Assembly: GCF_963675165.1 (NCBI RefSeq)
Contig: NC_087393.1
Span: 2,237,502 to 2,301,501, forward strand
Length of the DNA stretch: 64,000 nucleotides
Source: Halichondria panicea
Taxonomy: Eukaryota; Porifera; Demospongiae; Suberitida; Halichondriidae
Direction of reading: 5' to 3'
This document shows positions 22,560 to 35,900 of this stretch, in pieces (position 1 is the stretch's first letter; each line of letters starts with the position of its first letter). The notes under the pieces are model-generated. The model was not told the origin of the DNA. It saw only the letters and a program-made list of their open reading frames with translations, and made no database searches. The position numbers were made by a program, and so were the translations under genes.

Positions 22560-23860
22560 TAATTACTGTCCTGTGAGATGGGATTCTGCTGAGATCAGGT
22601 CAATCTCAATGTCCTGGCTGCATGTCCCACTGACGATCTTGCACCTCTAATTGCTTGGATGGCTGAGCGTATAGGAGGGAGAAGGTTAGGCGACATCTTA
22701 ACCAGCATAGAGTTTTATTGTAGGTGATGTCCTATTTCTGGGCGAGTAGTGAGCTCAGGCGTTTGTAGAAGAGTGATGCTTCTACGCCCATGCCTCCTGT
22801 AACTGATAAAACTAACGGTGTGAAAGAGGAGTGTTCAACTTCCTGGACTCTTTGCTGATATGCCCGTTTTTTTCCAGTTTGTGTTTTTTGTATGTTGCTG
22901 CATGTGACTGGTTTCTGTTGGAGGGGGCGAGGGGGTTGAACACTCTCACATCAAAGTATGTTTTTTGGAATCTTCCCCCCCCCCAGACACCATTGGCCGA
23001 TATATCCAAACGTGCGTTTTCTTGGCTGTTCGCTGAGGCCCCGTTGAGTTGGTCCGCGCTCACAGGTTGTAGGTTGGGCTCCAGACACACTTCACTGCAT
23101 ACTTCCATGAGAAGGGATGCTGTGGTATCTCATATTTCGTTGTGCCTTAACGTAGGAAACCCTCCTTTGGCACAAGAGAGGGCGTGCTCCACATTGAAGT
23201 TTTTGCCACAGTCGTATTTGGAGGGCAAGCGAGTTGGGGTCCAGCCATAGCGTAGTGCCAGGGCATCTTGGAAGGCCGACTTGTGTAGTGTGAATCCATG
23301 TTCCGATATAGTGGGAGAACCGTGAGCCAAGTAGAGGCTCCTTTTGTCTTGGATAGCTCCACTGCCTTCTGGAGCCAGCCCGGTAGCATAGAGGCTGCTT
23401 CTTCTTCTTGTCTGTTCCTGTTGTCCTTACTGACCTCTCTTTTCTTCAGTTGATGATCACGGACTATGTTATATCCATATTCATTGTCTTGAGCTAGGAT
23501 GTGGTCAGTGAGGGATGAGGTGACTGTGAGAGAGTACTGCAGTTCCTTGTCCGCTAGCTTGGAGGGGATAGTTATTGCTAGTCCGCCGAGCCGAGCCGGT
23601 AGAGCGTAAAAGTCGCATTCAACACTGTTTGGAGGTGGTCTTCCCGTAATGGCTGGTATCAGTTTAGTTTGAAGTGTGTTATCCAGTGGGATTAATAGGT
23701 GGCTCATGTTGAGTACGACCCGGCTGAGGTATGTCCATTTACTTAGGAGGCCATGAGTAATGGCTGAGTAGGCGGCATGTGACATGCATTGTGGTTGCAA
23801 CTTCGCTATGTTACTGAGGGTGTTGATACTAGATGACCACAGTTGTACCTTAGTGTTCAC
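22560..23860 (-). pseudogene. Degenerate retroelement polyprotein remnant
   Basis: Coding remnants occur in at least three frames on the minus strand. 23860 to about 23335 includes AAYSAITHGLLSKWTYLSR, LIPAITGRPPP, LPARLGGLAI and KGASTWLTVLPL. About 23330-23130 includes GFTLHKSAFQDALALRYGW and EHALSCAKGGFPTLRHNEI. About 23108-22812 includes SANGVWGG and FQKTYFDVRVFNPLAPSNRN. About 22800-22560 includes TGGMG and SLLRSAI-like text. I recall this motif series from retroelement-derived predictions in sponges and cnidarians, but I cannot name the clade. Frame changes show it is dead. Confidence 0.65.
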
Positions 23861-24061
23861 GTATTCAAAGTTAACTAATTTGCAGCAGCAGTAACATGAA
23901 GTGGCTACTTTATCACAAGAATCAGGGCGGGATGTGCAGGCAAACTTGCAAATTTACTGCACAAAACATAAGCTCACATGATGATTCATTAGTGACCTTT
24001 TGACCCTGTCCACCCTCCTCTTAATTAATTAATTACTCAGCCATTACTCATTAATTAGTCT

Positions 24062-24366
24062 GGGCTCAATCCTTGCGATCTTTAACAGTTGGGTCCAGCA
24101 CTACTTTGAGTTTTGTTGGGCAGGGCTCATCTGTATAGATCTAGACTTTAAAATTTATATATATATACACACCATGTGTTTCGGTGCTGATCCGGAGGAA
24201 AGAAAAAAGAAAAGTTCGAAAGCCTCATACGAATGCGTCATTCTTATGTAGAAACATGCACATGCAGGTTGATGGTCAGGGGATTGCCGATTACATGAGC
24301 GTCACCCATAGGTATAACGAGAAGTAGTGCTGGACCCAACTGTTAAAGATCGCAAAGATTGAGCCC
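24062..24366. mobile_element. TIR element, ~45-bp inverted ends
   Basis: Left TGGGCTCAATCCTTGCGATC and right GATCGCAAAGATTGAGCCCC are complementary. The match runs inward through the CAGTTGGGTCCAGCACTAC block. No coding capacity. Confidence 0.8.
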
Positions 24367-24868
24367 CACCCCCAACTAGTTGGAGCATGCAAAGACTATA
24401 CCAACCCACAATGTTTTCGAACTTGTTGTTACTTCAGTGTGCAGGCTCTTCCAACCCTACTCTTCCCCATTTGAAATGCAATTGCAATATTTTAAATTGA
24501 GAAAGTTGAAGTGCATGCGTGGCATCCGATTTGTTGCTAGTTTCATCAGCGATGTTAGGAGCGGATGGAGCGTCTTATACTATGCATTGTAATTGACTAT
24601 CGTTTTAACCACATTAATTTCCTTGTTTGTAATGTGCTAAGTGCTCTGTATATGTGGCTGATAACGCGTTTGATTGAATAATGTTAGCAGCACTCAGCGG
24701 TTTGACATAATTATATATATGGCATAATTTGTACATATAGCTAGACGATACAGAATCCGCGTAGTAAGATGCTCCATCACCTTATCTGCTCCTGGTGATG
24801 TATATACTCATTAATGAAATGTTGGTTAGAGACACACGGAAAAATGGGAGAGTGTTGTTTGGTAGTAC

Positions 24869-25045
24869 CAAGGGCGTATAAAAGAAGAAAGGGCATGCAA
24901 CAGCAAAAGATCAGAAGTCAAACGTGGGCCGATGAATGTGCATGAATGTGCTATATAAAAAGAGAAATTTCGCACTTATGTGTAAATTCACACATTAATC
25001 CGCCCACATTTGAATTCTGCTAGCTACGTGTACTAGAGTTGCTAG
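24869..25045. mobile_element. Partial MITE of the CAAGGGCG family
   Basis: The left end CCAAGGGCGTATAAAAGAAG and interior GCTAGCTACGTGTACT match 10080-10276, but the right terminal repeat is missing or replaced. Confidence 0.6.
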
Positions 25046-25096
25046 TTGGGCATGATCCGACCTTCCGTTAGGACGGGAGATCGGGTTGCGAAAGTG

Positions 25097-25279
25097 ACAC
25101 AGGGCCAAAAGAGTTCATTTACAGTAGTATACAACGTTGTACACTATCAACTTTCTTTGTAAACTATGAAGGAAACTATTGTAGATGAACTAAAATTCAA
25201 CAACATTGTAAACTATGATGTACACTCGCAAGTACAAACATAGTTTACAAGCTGTAAACTACCACTTCTGGCCCTGTGT
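25097..25279. mobile_element. 183-bp MITE with ACACAGGGCC ends
   Basis: Ends ACACAGGGCCAAAAG and CTTCTGGCCCTGTGT are complementary. The interior repeats GTAAACTATG and its complement. Non-coding. Confidence 0.72.
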
Positions 25280-26180
25280 GATTTACTGCAATGCTGTTCT
25301 TTTACTATTATCTCACAGGTTTAATTAGTCAATATACTCACGGAAATGTAGATCTGATCTAGGAAAATGGGTTTGGCTTATAAAATGCATTGTATGTAGT
25401 CTATAGGATCTACATAATATTATTATACACAGTAGAACTTCTACCATTAACGACCACCTCCTAGAGCACAGGTCCGAATGACTTCAACCACTAATTATTT
25501 TAAGGAAATTGGCCCGACAATGCTACACTCGTTCAGTTCACTGTGTTGCCGGTGTAGAGAGTTTGTTCAATACCGATTCTCATTATTTGTATCCTCTGGT
25601 CTGGAATCGAACTCCTTGCTCATCAGGTCTGTTTTTTCACACGCCTTTTCAAAGCTTGTATGAGCTAAAAAAGCAGCAGCGTTTTATGAAGGTTCCACTG
25701 TATCATGCATTTGCACACAATTACATGCACACAATATTTGGTTGACTCTGCATTCATTTGTATAAGGGATGGTACCACCATGTAGCACAACTTCAGTGAA
25801 GAAGCATCATTATAAATTAGGTACGAGGCATGGGGTGCATATAATTATATAGCGCATATTAATGCATATTGCTCTATTATAGATGTGTGCATGGTTAATA
25901 CTCATACATACAATCCAGGTGTTCCTATGATTATCAAATATAGAAACAGTTATGACAGAGCTAAACTACCCGCTGACAGTGTATATGTTCATTGTTGCAT
26001 AATAAGTATAAATATCAAATTGCTCTGATCAAGGTATATAAAAATTATTAATACAGCACATCATTGAAGATCTACATAAGATAACTTAAGATCTGCTCTA
26101 ACTGCCCATAGTATAATTAAGTTTTCTGGCAGAGAAAGAATGTTCACTTTTACATGCAGCTTGCTTCTTGAAGCATTATA
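25280..26180. other. Gene-free 3' flank of gene A
   Basis: AT-rich sequence downstream of the gene A stop codon. I saw no further exon of the family, no clear domain and no convincing polyadenylation signal close to the stop. Confidence 0.5.
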
Positions 26181-26998
26181 CTACCTAATGTACAATTCTA
26201 TTTGTTGTATAACCACATCTTCCTCTGATCTCACTTGGTCGCGGCATACTCGCATCTCGATATCATCAGTCAATGAATCACCAAACTCTTTAAAAAACCA
26301 TGGAGGATTGTTGAAAGAACAGCAGGTACTATTGGCTCCACAGCCAGCACCATCCCATAATGGATCATCCGCATACACAAAGAAATCAGTTGGGTCTTCG
26401 GTTCCAGTGTCACAGAAATAGTCGTTACCCACAAAGTTTGGAGGCATGGTAGATTCAGAGGCAAAGTTAATGTTAGTACAGGGGCAATTTGAAAACAAAA
26501 AAGTCGCTGCTTCAGTATGTCCAGCAGCAAAAGACCAGATATGATTGCGAGGACTGAACCCATAAGTTAGACTGACACCATCAAGATAAGCATCATCTAT
26601 ACCTCTTGATCGGGTATTAGGCCCAAACGTATCGGTGGCAGCAACTTGATATCCGATAACCTTGCCACACACCTGCCTATAGCTAGTATTGGTTATGAAG
26701 AATGCTTCAGAGCAACCTGCTTCCTCTGCAGTCCTTCTACAAACATTCAGCCCACCAGAAAACCCCACCTCACCAAGAGTGCCAGGACATTGCACACCAT
26801 TTACTCTGGTGTCCACATTGACAATGCGCAGCCAGCCTCCGGTAACATTACCGCATGTTATGTTCATGTCGCAAGTCCTCAGCAATTGAGTGCCAGAGAG
26901 TGTTTCTAACCAGTAGTCACCACTCGGAGAGGACGGATCGCAATCGAGGATTTGCTGACAGGAGGAAGCTGGGTTGAAATCATCGGCACCCGGGCAAA
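26181..26998 (-). other. Cysteine-rich C-terminal module of gene A
   Basis: Last exon, 271 residues plus stop. It has many cysteines and conserved-looking blocks: CQQILDCDPSSPSGDYWL, GGWLRIVNVD, QVCGKVIGYQVAATD, YLDGVSLTYG, HIWSFAAGH, FVGNDYFCDTG, DPLWDGAGC, TCCSFNNPPWFF and DDIEMRVCRD. I recall this block order as the C-terminal module of many predicted sponge and cnidarian extracellular proteins but cannot give it a database name. No GPI or membrane signal follows: it ends EDVVIQQIELYIR. Confidence 0.75.
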
Positions 26999-29900
26999 CT
27001 GGCAAGTACAGAAGTGGATATGAATATAAATTATCAGCGTGCTGATGATTATGCAGAGGGCACTGACAATGCATTAGTCGCAAAAGTTGGAGCAGTCTAA
27101 TGAAATACGCCATGCACTTCATAGGAATTCTCTTCAAACAGAGTCTTATTGTTGGTACATGCACATGCACACATGCACACATGCATGCATTGCACTTACC
27201 TAATGATAATACGACTAGATTAGAGTCGACAGATCCGATGGAATTAAACACATTCACGAAAAATACGCCAAAGAAAGTGCGTCCAACTACAGATACTATC
27301 AAAGTAGGGGTATTGACCCCAAAAAATTCATCTGAATCTGAGAGGGGTACAGTAATGTCTGCTGCCATAAACCATTGATAAGACAATTCACTGCCAGAAG
27401 CTACGACTGAAAAGATTGCTGTTGAGTTAACCGGAAGCTCTACATCAGCTGGTTGGATGAGGATGACAGGGGGGTCTATATGCAAGAAAATAATAGCAAT
27501 TATTAAACTATCATTCAAAGTTTTGCAATGATGCTCAAATTTCGTATAACACATAACTGACCTGTAAATATTATAGGCTAAAATTAATAGTCACACACAT
27601 ATATATATATATACGTACCATCATTGTCAATAACCATCAGAGTAGTATTTGTCACATTCCCACCGGAAGTGAACACTCCGGGAGGCATCACTGTCAATGT
27701 AGTGGTTATCAGTCTGTCGTTCCCAACAATGCTGTCATCAAAAACTACTGTACTGAAGAACACCTCATTTCCAGGAACGGATCCAGCAGGGAACATCACT
27801 TGAAGACCATATAATAAATACATCACTTGAACACCATAATTATAGAGACATCAACAGCACATAAAAACAGCAAATATCAGAAGAAAAATAGCTTAATTAC
27901 GTACGTGTGTTGCAGTTTTGCTCATCATCTCCATTTGGGCAGTGCTCAATACCATCACAGACTAGATCAAATGCAATGTAGCAGCTAGAGTCACTATCAC
28001 ACCTGAACCCCCCTGTATAAATGATATGCAAGTAGTGAGTCCGGCATACGTACTCGGGTCGCTGCTATTAGCAGGAGCACATGAAGGGGAGTATAAGCAA
28101 CTACTATACAGCCCATGGCCATACAAACGTGTTGTTGTCTGACTCTGTTGTAAAACGCCCACGTCTTAAGTAGCTGTACAACGCACTCAAAAATAGTGTG
28201 GTTAGTATTGCGCAAGCAGCTGTGGTAGAATTTCTGATTGTAGCCTGCCTGCCTTAGTGTTTTTCAGTAAGTGTGACGGCCCTCCCGCATCAGGCATATG
28301 CATGTACTATAACCTGGTTTATTTTATCACCTTCCCCCCCTCCCCCATATAAATCGACAGACTACCAATACCCTTAGAAGTTGTTTTTATCACAGTGACA
28401 GCACAAAATAATATAGGCCACTCACCACATGAACTCAAAAATAAGGTTTTTATCTGTGTGTCGAGGGGATGGGCTCGAGGTTAACGTGGTGCACGAGACG
28501 CACGCTAGCCAAGTGCATTTCGTAACCAAGAGTCCATCTGAGTGCACCATTGAAACACGTGATTTTGGCTAGGTGCATGTGTTCTAAAGGATTTAGTGCT
28601 GCCTCGTGTACAGCCTACCTGGATACATTTGAGTTTTATATTTCATGGCATGTCTCAAATCGTTTGTTTCATAGCTTAAAGTAGTTATTTTAAAGCACGA
28701 TCATGTGATTACTTTTTGATAGGCTGGAGATCATGTGACAGCACTAAATACCCATATTATAAACTTACTGCAGAAGAAATTTGACTCGTCAATGCCATTT
28801 GGACAGTCCACCGCTCCATCACACATCGCCGTGTTGTTGACACATATATTGCTCGGGTCCAGTGAACAAAGAACAGTACCAGTTTCACAAGCTGGAATAA
28901 AGTTCACGTGCATGCAAGTATTATAGTAATGCATGTATGTACAATTAGTTTGGAATGAATGACTCACTGCCACATGTTTGTATCGTCTCATCAGTACCTC
29001 CCGCACAATCGGGTACTCCATCACAGAATCTCTCAAATGGTAAACACATCTCTTCATTACATTGGGACATGCCAGGGGGGCACAGCAACGTAATCCCTGC
29101 AGCAGGAAAATGTAAGAGTCAATATTAGCGAAAACTAGCATTAATTCTCATACAATTCTGGACATTTCTCTTTTACTCCAATACATTGTGTTCTCATGAG
29201 CAAGAAGTATCAAAGTGTGCATACAATTATATAGGGACTAAGGGTATACCTAGAGCCAATCCACAAGAACCAACGTTTTCATCAATCCCATTAAGACAGT
29301 CTATCACTCCATCACACAGGCGGGACCTTGAAAGACATTGCGGAAAATTGCTATCTGGCAACAAACACAGTGGTAGCTCATCTTCACCAGGACAACCTTC
29401 ATGTATGTATGGGGAAAGCACGTAGGATCGAACCAACAAAAAAGTGGCCAGCTAATAATTTTGGTCACCCTTCAACTGACCGCAGGCAATGACTGATTCA
29501 TCTATTCCATCAGGACAGTCTACTACCCCATCACAGCCGCGAGAGTTTTCCACACAGGTCATACTCGGGTCACCAGGACACTGAATAAACCCAGTGGAGC
29601 AATCTATATATAAATAAATAATAGTAGTTAGCTGGCATAAATATATATATAAATTCAGACCCAGCTAGGGTTTTGTGCAGGCACAAGATTTCCAGTACAT
29701 TACTTGGATTAATATAATTATAGCAAATTTCACCTTCCTCTTCTTTACATGCATATTTCAGTGTTACACTTATTTGCACATTTCAAGTTCACTTACTTCC
29801 ACAAAATTCTCCAGGAGCTGTAGACTCATCACGACCATTGGAGCAATCTATAACTCCATCACAAAAGCGTTCAATGGGGATACAGCTGCTTGTTGAAACT

Positions 29901-32900
29901 GGCTCCCCAGAATTGCAGTAAATTGTACCACCAGGACAGACTATACAAACGGAAGACATCACATTTTCATTACAGAAGAGCCGATTATAACAAGGATAGG
30001 TATAATAATTATTACCGGGGTGTGTAGTTGAAAAAACCTAGAGGTGGGCCCTATATATAAACACAACGTAATATGCAGTAATTCTCATTTGGAGTCAACA
30101 GAATATACAGCAAAATTGGTCGTGTGCATGGAGCTTTGCAAATTTTTTTCAACGTACTATTATAGACTGTATAACATGTCACTGTGTTTGCAACTACATG
30201 CATACCTCAGTCCTCATAAATTAAAAAAGTGTAAGCATCAGAGGAGGTACGACAGGCGCGGTGCAGCTCAAGCAATTAGCCTTTGCTTGAGCAATAATTA
30301 TCCGCCCAGGCCCCGCTCACGTCGTATGTTTTTGCTGCACCGCGCCTGTCGGACCTCTTCTGCATGTACATGTCTCGACGCACAGGACGTATTGGGACAA
30401 GTTGTGCAGTGAAGCATTGAACAGACGAACTTACAGAAAAATTGTGGCAATGGTATAGGAAAATCAGGTCCAACACTGGGGCACTGTGAATCTGTGTTTG
30501 GAGATACATCAAAAAGTGCAAAACAATAGTGCGAATTGTACAAAATCGTGTCACTTACTGCAGTCGATTTCATCGTTTCCATTGGGACAGTCTGGTTCCC
30601 CGTCACAGACATACGGAAAAGGAAGAAAACAGTTGTTTTCATCGCCACAACTGAAGCCAAGTCCAATAGGTCCTGCATGAAAATGATCGAGATACTAGAT
30701 CTATCATTAATACGTAGAATACAGTCAAATTCATATAAGTCCCGCTTTTGAAATTCCAACAAGTGCTTTCTGATTTTTCACTGCGTGCATTTCTTATACC
30801 TTGACAGATAAACGATGACTCATCTATGCCATTGGGACAATCCAGCTGTCCATTACAAATTAACATATTGCTTATGCAAGTGTTGTTATCATCATTGCAA
30901 GAGAGAAAACCAGCGGTACAATCTGATAGTGTAAAGAAACATCAGTCATTTTATCTACATGGGCAATGATCACTTACTTTCACACATTACATTGCTCTCG
31001 TCCGTACCGTTACTGCAGTCTGGTATTCCATCACAGAATCGCTCAAATACCAGACACTCCGAAGCTTCTTCATTGCAGGGTGCACTACCCAAAGGGCAAA
31101 TGGGAAGATCTAATAATTAAAACCATATCAATACAGGGAACAACCAAGTATCTCGACTATAGAGTATACGTGCAATAGTATAATTATAAGGTAACACCAC
31201 AATTCTTGCAACAGCCAATTGCTTACTGTTGACAATTTGCCCACAGATGTCCACACTCTCATCCTCCCCGTTTTCACAGTCTATCTCTCCATTACATACC
31301 AGACTGCTCGAGATACACTGAGTGCTACCGTCAAGGAACTTGCAAACTTGCAAATCTCCCATGTTGGGGCAGCCTGCATTGAGCAGTATATGGATGCAAA
31401 TAATATGTGTATAGTTCACACTGTCATCAATAGATACTGATTACTCTTATGGATACACTGATATATATACCACACAGCCAAAAACAAAGACACGGGACAT
31501 TTTAAACAGGCTGGTAACAAATTTGAAAGTAAATCAGTGGAAAAATCCAACTGTACAAACAGTATCCGGTTCCCCATGCATGCACAAGCCTTTCAAAAGC
31601 AATATAATGGTAATTTTGAATGTGAATGTCTGATAGGTAAAACATCTTTTAGCTTGACAGCATGCAATGATATTTATTTACCGCAAAGGTCCACAGATTC
31701 ATCATATCCGGTTTGGCAGTCAGATTCCCCGTTGCATGCGGCGGTATTGCTGAAACACTGATTCTCACCCTGAGGATCGATTACTGAGCACTGCAAAAAC
31801 CCTTCACCACATTCTGTAGGCAAATTAAATGTGTGCTCTTTCCTTCCTGAGAATCTCAATTTCAATCACATTATACAAAAGACTGATAACTTGGCACACA
31901 GCAATACAGGTTTTATAACGGCATGAAAATGTGCCTAATATTGTATGTTACATGCATGCAGTAGCACATTTACTATCAGTCTCCATGGATATAGTTTATA
32001 CATTCGAGACACTTACCACTACAGAACTCCTCTGATTCATCTCTCCCATTGGAGCAGTCTACATTGCCATCACAGAAATTATCAATCAGTACACAAGTAG
32101 CGCCTGAGGCTGGTTCTCCATCCTCACAGTAGACAGTGCCCCCAGGACAGACTAAAATTTAAAAAAGATGACCGTGTGGTTGGTTTATTTGTTATTGAGT
32201 GGAGTGACTCACAGTTTGATTGTGGTATGGACACTTGACCAGTTGAGCCTCCTCCAAAACATTGTAGAACTGTCAACAGGGGTTATTATTAAGTGAGCAA
32301 CATGTAATCATAATTATAGTTTTGCATATGCTATGTTATAATTATAATATAGTTGGTGAGTTGGTGAAAAAAGCATTCACCAACAATTGAATACTGTCTG
32401 TGATTACAGTGTTGTACTGGGTGACCGAGCAATCATTCCATCAATCTCCTGCTGATCCCAAGTTGTTTCAGATAATTCATTGCTTGGAACAGAAACACAT
32501 TGATTAGACTTTAAACTCACACCAGCTTGTCGAAATCATCAGCATGTACAAGTTTCCGGCATATAATTTATAATTATAGTAACTATAGAGTACGCACTAT
32601 TTGTTCTGCAGTTCTCTTCGTCTCTTCCATTAGAGCAGTCTTCCACACCATTGCATATGAAACCAAAAGGGATGAAGCAGTCAGAACCATCAGCACAGCT
32701 GTAGCCCAGTGGCAAACCACTCCCTAAGAACAAGTATAACAATGATATTTTGTCAGGATTGCGTTTACTATGCAGTTCCTATACACTAAGACACAACCAC
32801 CTATTACCATGCAGGAGCTATAGAACGGTTCTTGTGGGATATACATTGACTGGTTATTGGAACTAGTATAATTAAGTCACATGCTGTCAAAGATTTCATT

Positions 32901-35900
32901 GCACAAATGAATGCCATTGGTGCGTGCGACTCCTCAGGACAAAAATGAGTGCATGTGCAGTGACTTAAATTATTAAGTCACTGCTCATTGTACCTAGCAA
33001 TATTACAGCGCTGTGTATATAATTATAGTGACTTAAATACACGTTGCGGTGGCAGGGGCGTAGCCAGACTTTTGACATAGGGGTTTCCTTTTGAAAAACC
33101 AGCTGCGTGGTAGCGCCGGGAAATTTTAACCACGCCCACTTCCGGTGCCACACCCTCTTGATTGGGGCACACCTACTGGTTACAACTGCTCATTGTTTGT
33201 AATGACTTTTTTTTACATGTTTGTGAGAAGCTAGCTAGACTAGCTAGTCTAGCTAGCTATAGACATTCTAAAAGGCAGGTGTCAATTGTGTATTGCTAGT
33301 CTAGCTGAGCACCATTACATTTACCTGAGAGGTTTCATGTGGCTGAGATTGTTCTAAACTTGTCCTTCCTGAATATCGAATAAAGTTGTGCTTAAAGCTG
33401 AGTCTGAGAATACTGGAGCATGCAGGATTGATACTAGAACTTAAGTCTTGGTCTTCTTTGTTTGAGGTAGCTAGCTAGTTAGCTGAGACAAAGCTAGCCA
33501 AAGTGAAACGATTCACGGTGCTATCTCTACATGATTTGCAGCCACGTGCATGAAAAGATGGGCAGGGCTGCTTGATTTCAATTATTGGGGAGCCCTGCCC
33601 AATTTTCTCAGCAGCTCCTGGGGGGGTTTCTGGGCAACCAGGAAACAATGGTAGCTACGCCCCTGGGTGGCAGATATGGGATTCTTGAAAGGGGGGTTCC
33701 CCAGGGCTCTGAGCGGGTCAAGGACTGTTAAATTTACCTAAAAAAAAAGGTCGTCACTTCTTTGAAACAGTGCATGAGCATGCGCATTAACACACCGAAT
33801 TTTTGTCCTAAAAAAAATATCATCACTTTTCATAAGCAGTCTGCATGCACTACGCTGGAGAGTTTTTAGCCTTCATTGTCACTGAGACTGCACAGACAAA
33901 GCTTCGCAGGACTAACAAGGACTAAAGGTAAGTGAGAAGTGCATGTGAAAGCTAGTAAGAAAGGAACAACTTGCTAACTAGTTTTGAGCCTCCCACTCAC
34001 TTCTTTCTCAAAGGGGGGTTCAATTGAACCCAAAGAACCCCTCTGGATCCGCCACTGCGTTGACTAATGTACTGCATATAGATAGCCCATTTGGAATTCA
34101 ACCCTGTAAACGTGTACGTTTGTTTAGTAACAAAAAAGAGCTCTGTCACTATTCACGTAGATATTGCAGTATGTATATATACGCTTAACACTAACGTCAC
34201 GTGATTGAGTAACTACAATAGAGGAGAAAGGAAGTTGCATTCCAGAGTGGGATTAGAACCGAATTGTGCTTCCGTTCAAGTTTCATTGTGTGCAACATAA
34301 TTATATACATGCACCCATGCTCCTGGCAGTAGATTAAACAGCCATTACAATGACAATTATGGACTTATAATAATTATTATGTACCACAGAATTCAAATGC
34401 CTCATCAGTGCCTCCAGGACAGTCCTCGATACCGTCACACAGTTGAAGGTTACTCAAACACACTGTGGTAGTGTTTGGACATAAAATCTCGTCAGTTGGG
34501 CAATCTACGGTTGGAACACAACTTTAAATGTGCATGAAAAATCACACTATAATTGTATATAGGTTACCCTTTTTGCCAATTCTATATATACGCACACTTT
34601 ACGAGTCATTCAAACGAAAAAAAGTACTATACACTGATCATAGAAAACCCAAATTTAAAATGATATTTGCTTAGTTGATAAAGTGTGTTTTGTGAAAGCA
34701 TGCACTGGCTATAAACAGTGGTTAATGGCAGCAGAAGGACTGAGAGGTTCTTAGAGGTTAATGTGGTCTTGTGAATGACTGCGCATGTGCATGTGTCAAC
34801 CACGTGCAGTACAGTATTAGTATATTGGCAAAAAAGTGTGTCAGAACAAAGTTTCTTTCATTCCACCTTCCTCTAATCGCTGGGGGGGGGATAATTTCAT
34901 ACCACAAGTTCGGGCTGGGGGCACAGCCAGCTCGATTAAGGGGGTTCACCTTTAGATAATTATAGGGAGTTGCACCCTTTATAAGGGACCCACTCAGGGA
35001 GTGCTCTCCTCAGCCAGGGTACCCCTTCCATTTGGGTGGTGTCTTTAACTTATTGTTCCGGGCCAAATATGTCAGTTTATGGTGCTTTGCTTCCCTCGTC
35101 TGACATTAAGCATAAAATGATACCAAACAATCGTATAACTGCATGCTAATTGTGTCATGGATCTCCAATGTGACTCACTTCCACACATTTGCGGTATCTC
35201 ATCTCCACCATTTTCACAGTCTTGAGCTCCATTACAGAACCAATCAAAAGACACACACTGAGTACTGTTAGCACAGTTGGCAGTGCCTTGAGGACACCCT
35301 AAACAACAGAAAAGTTATGATTTTTGATTCTGATTCCAGAATCAGTCAACAAGCCATACATGCACACTCTATTTTCTAATTTTCACGCAAAACGAGTGAT
35401 TTAAAGATGCATGCACACGCAACTAAAACACACAATCTTCTCTAGCTATAATGGGCACAACTTTTAATCCTCTAATTATTATGGCATCATATCCTCAAAA
35501 ACTGACTATATTATTTATACACTTTCCAAGCTTCTACCAACTTGGCGCAATAAATATGATCATCATTCTCACCACACAAGGTTGTACTCTCATCAAACCC
35601 ATCATCACAGTCTACTATCCCATCACACAAGAACACACCCAGCACGCACTGTGTGGTCCCATTATTGAAGCGGCAAAGCGGTAACTGTGTCTGTACAGGA
35701 CAACCTGAGAGAGAAGTGAAAATAATACATTTGTCACAACGAGCTCATAATTATATCCATAAGTATTCAATTACACTGTAAGTGTTCTGGGTAATCTTGC
35801 GAGCTTCAAGTCTGTAGTAGCAACACCTTTCCAGCATCATACTTAGAATCTACCAGCTTACCACATGCCTCAGGAGACTCATCTACTCCATTAGGACAGT

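Larger units (their letters stand above)
27905..30491 (-). other. LDLa module 3: spacer plus six LDLa exons
   Basis: Spacer 30435-30491, then a-f: 29797-29940, 29481-29603, 29250-29396, 28968-29096, 28769-28891, 27905-28012. Type b uses a GTCAGT donor that keeps phase 1. Type f (FRCDSDSSCYIAFDLVCDG) again has five cysteines. The e-f intron (28013-28768) carries a dispersed repeat. Confidence 0.88.
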
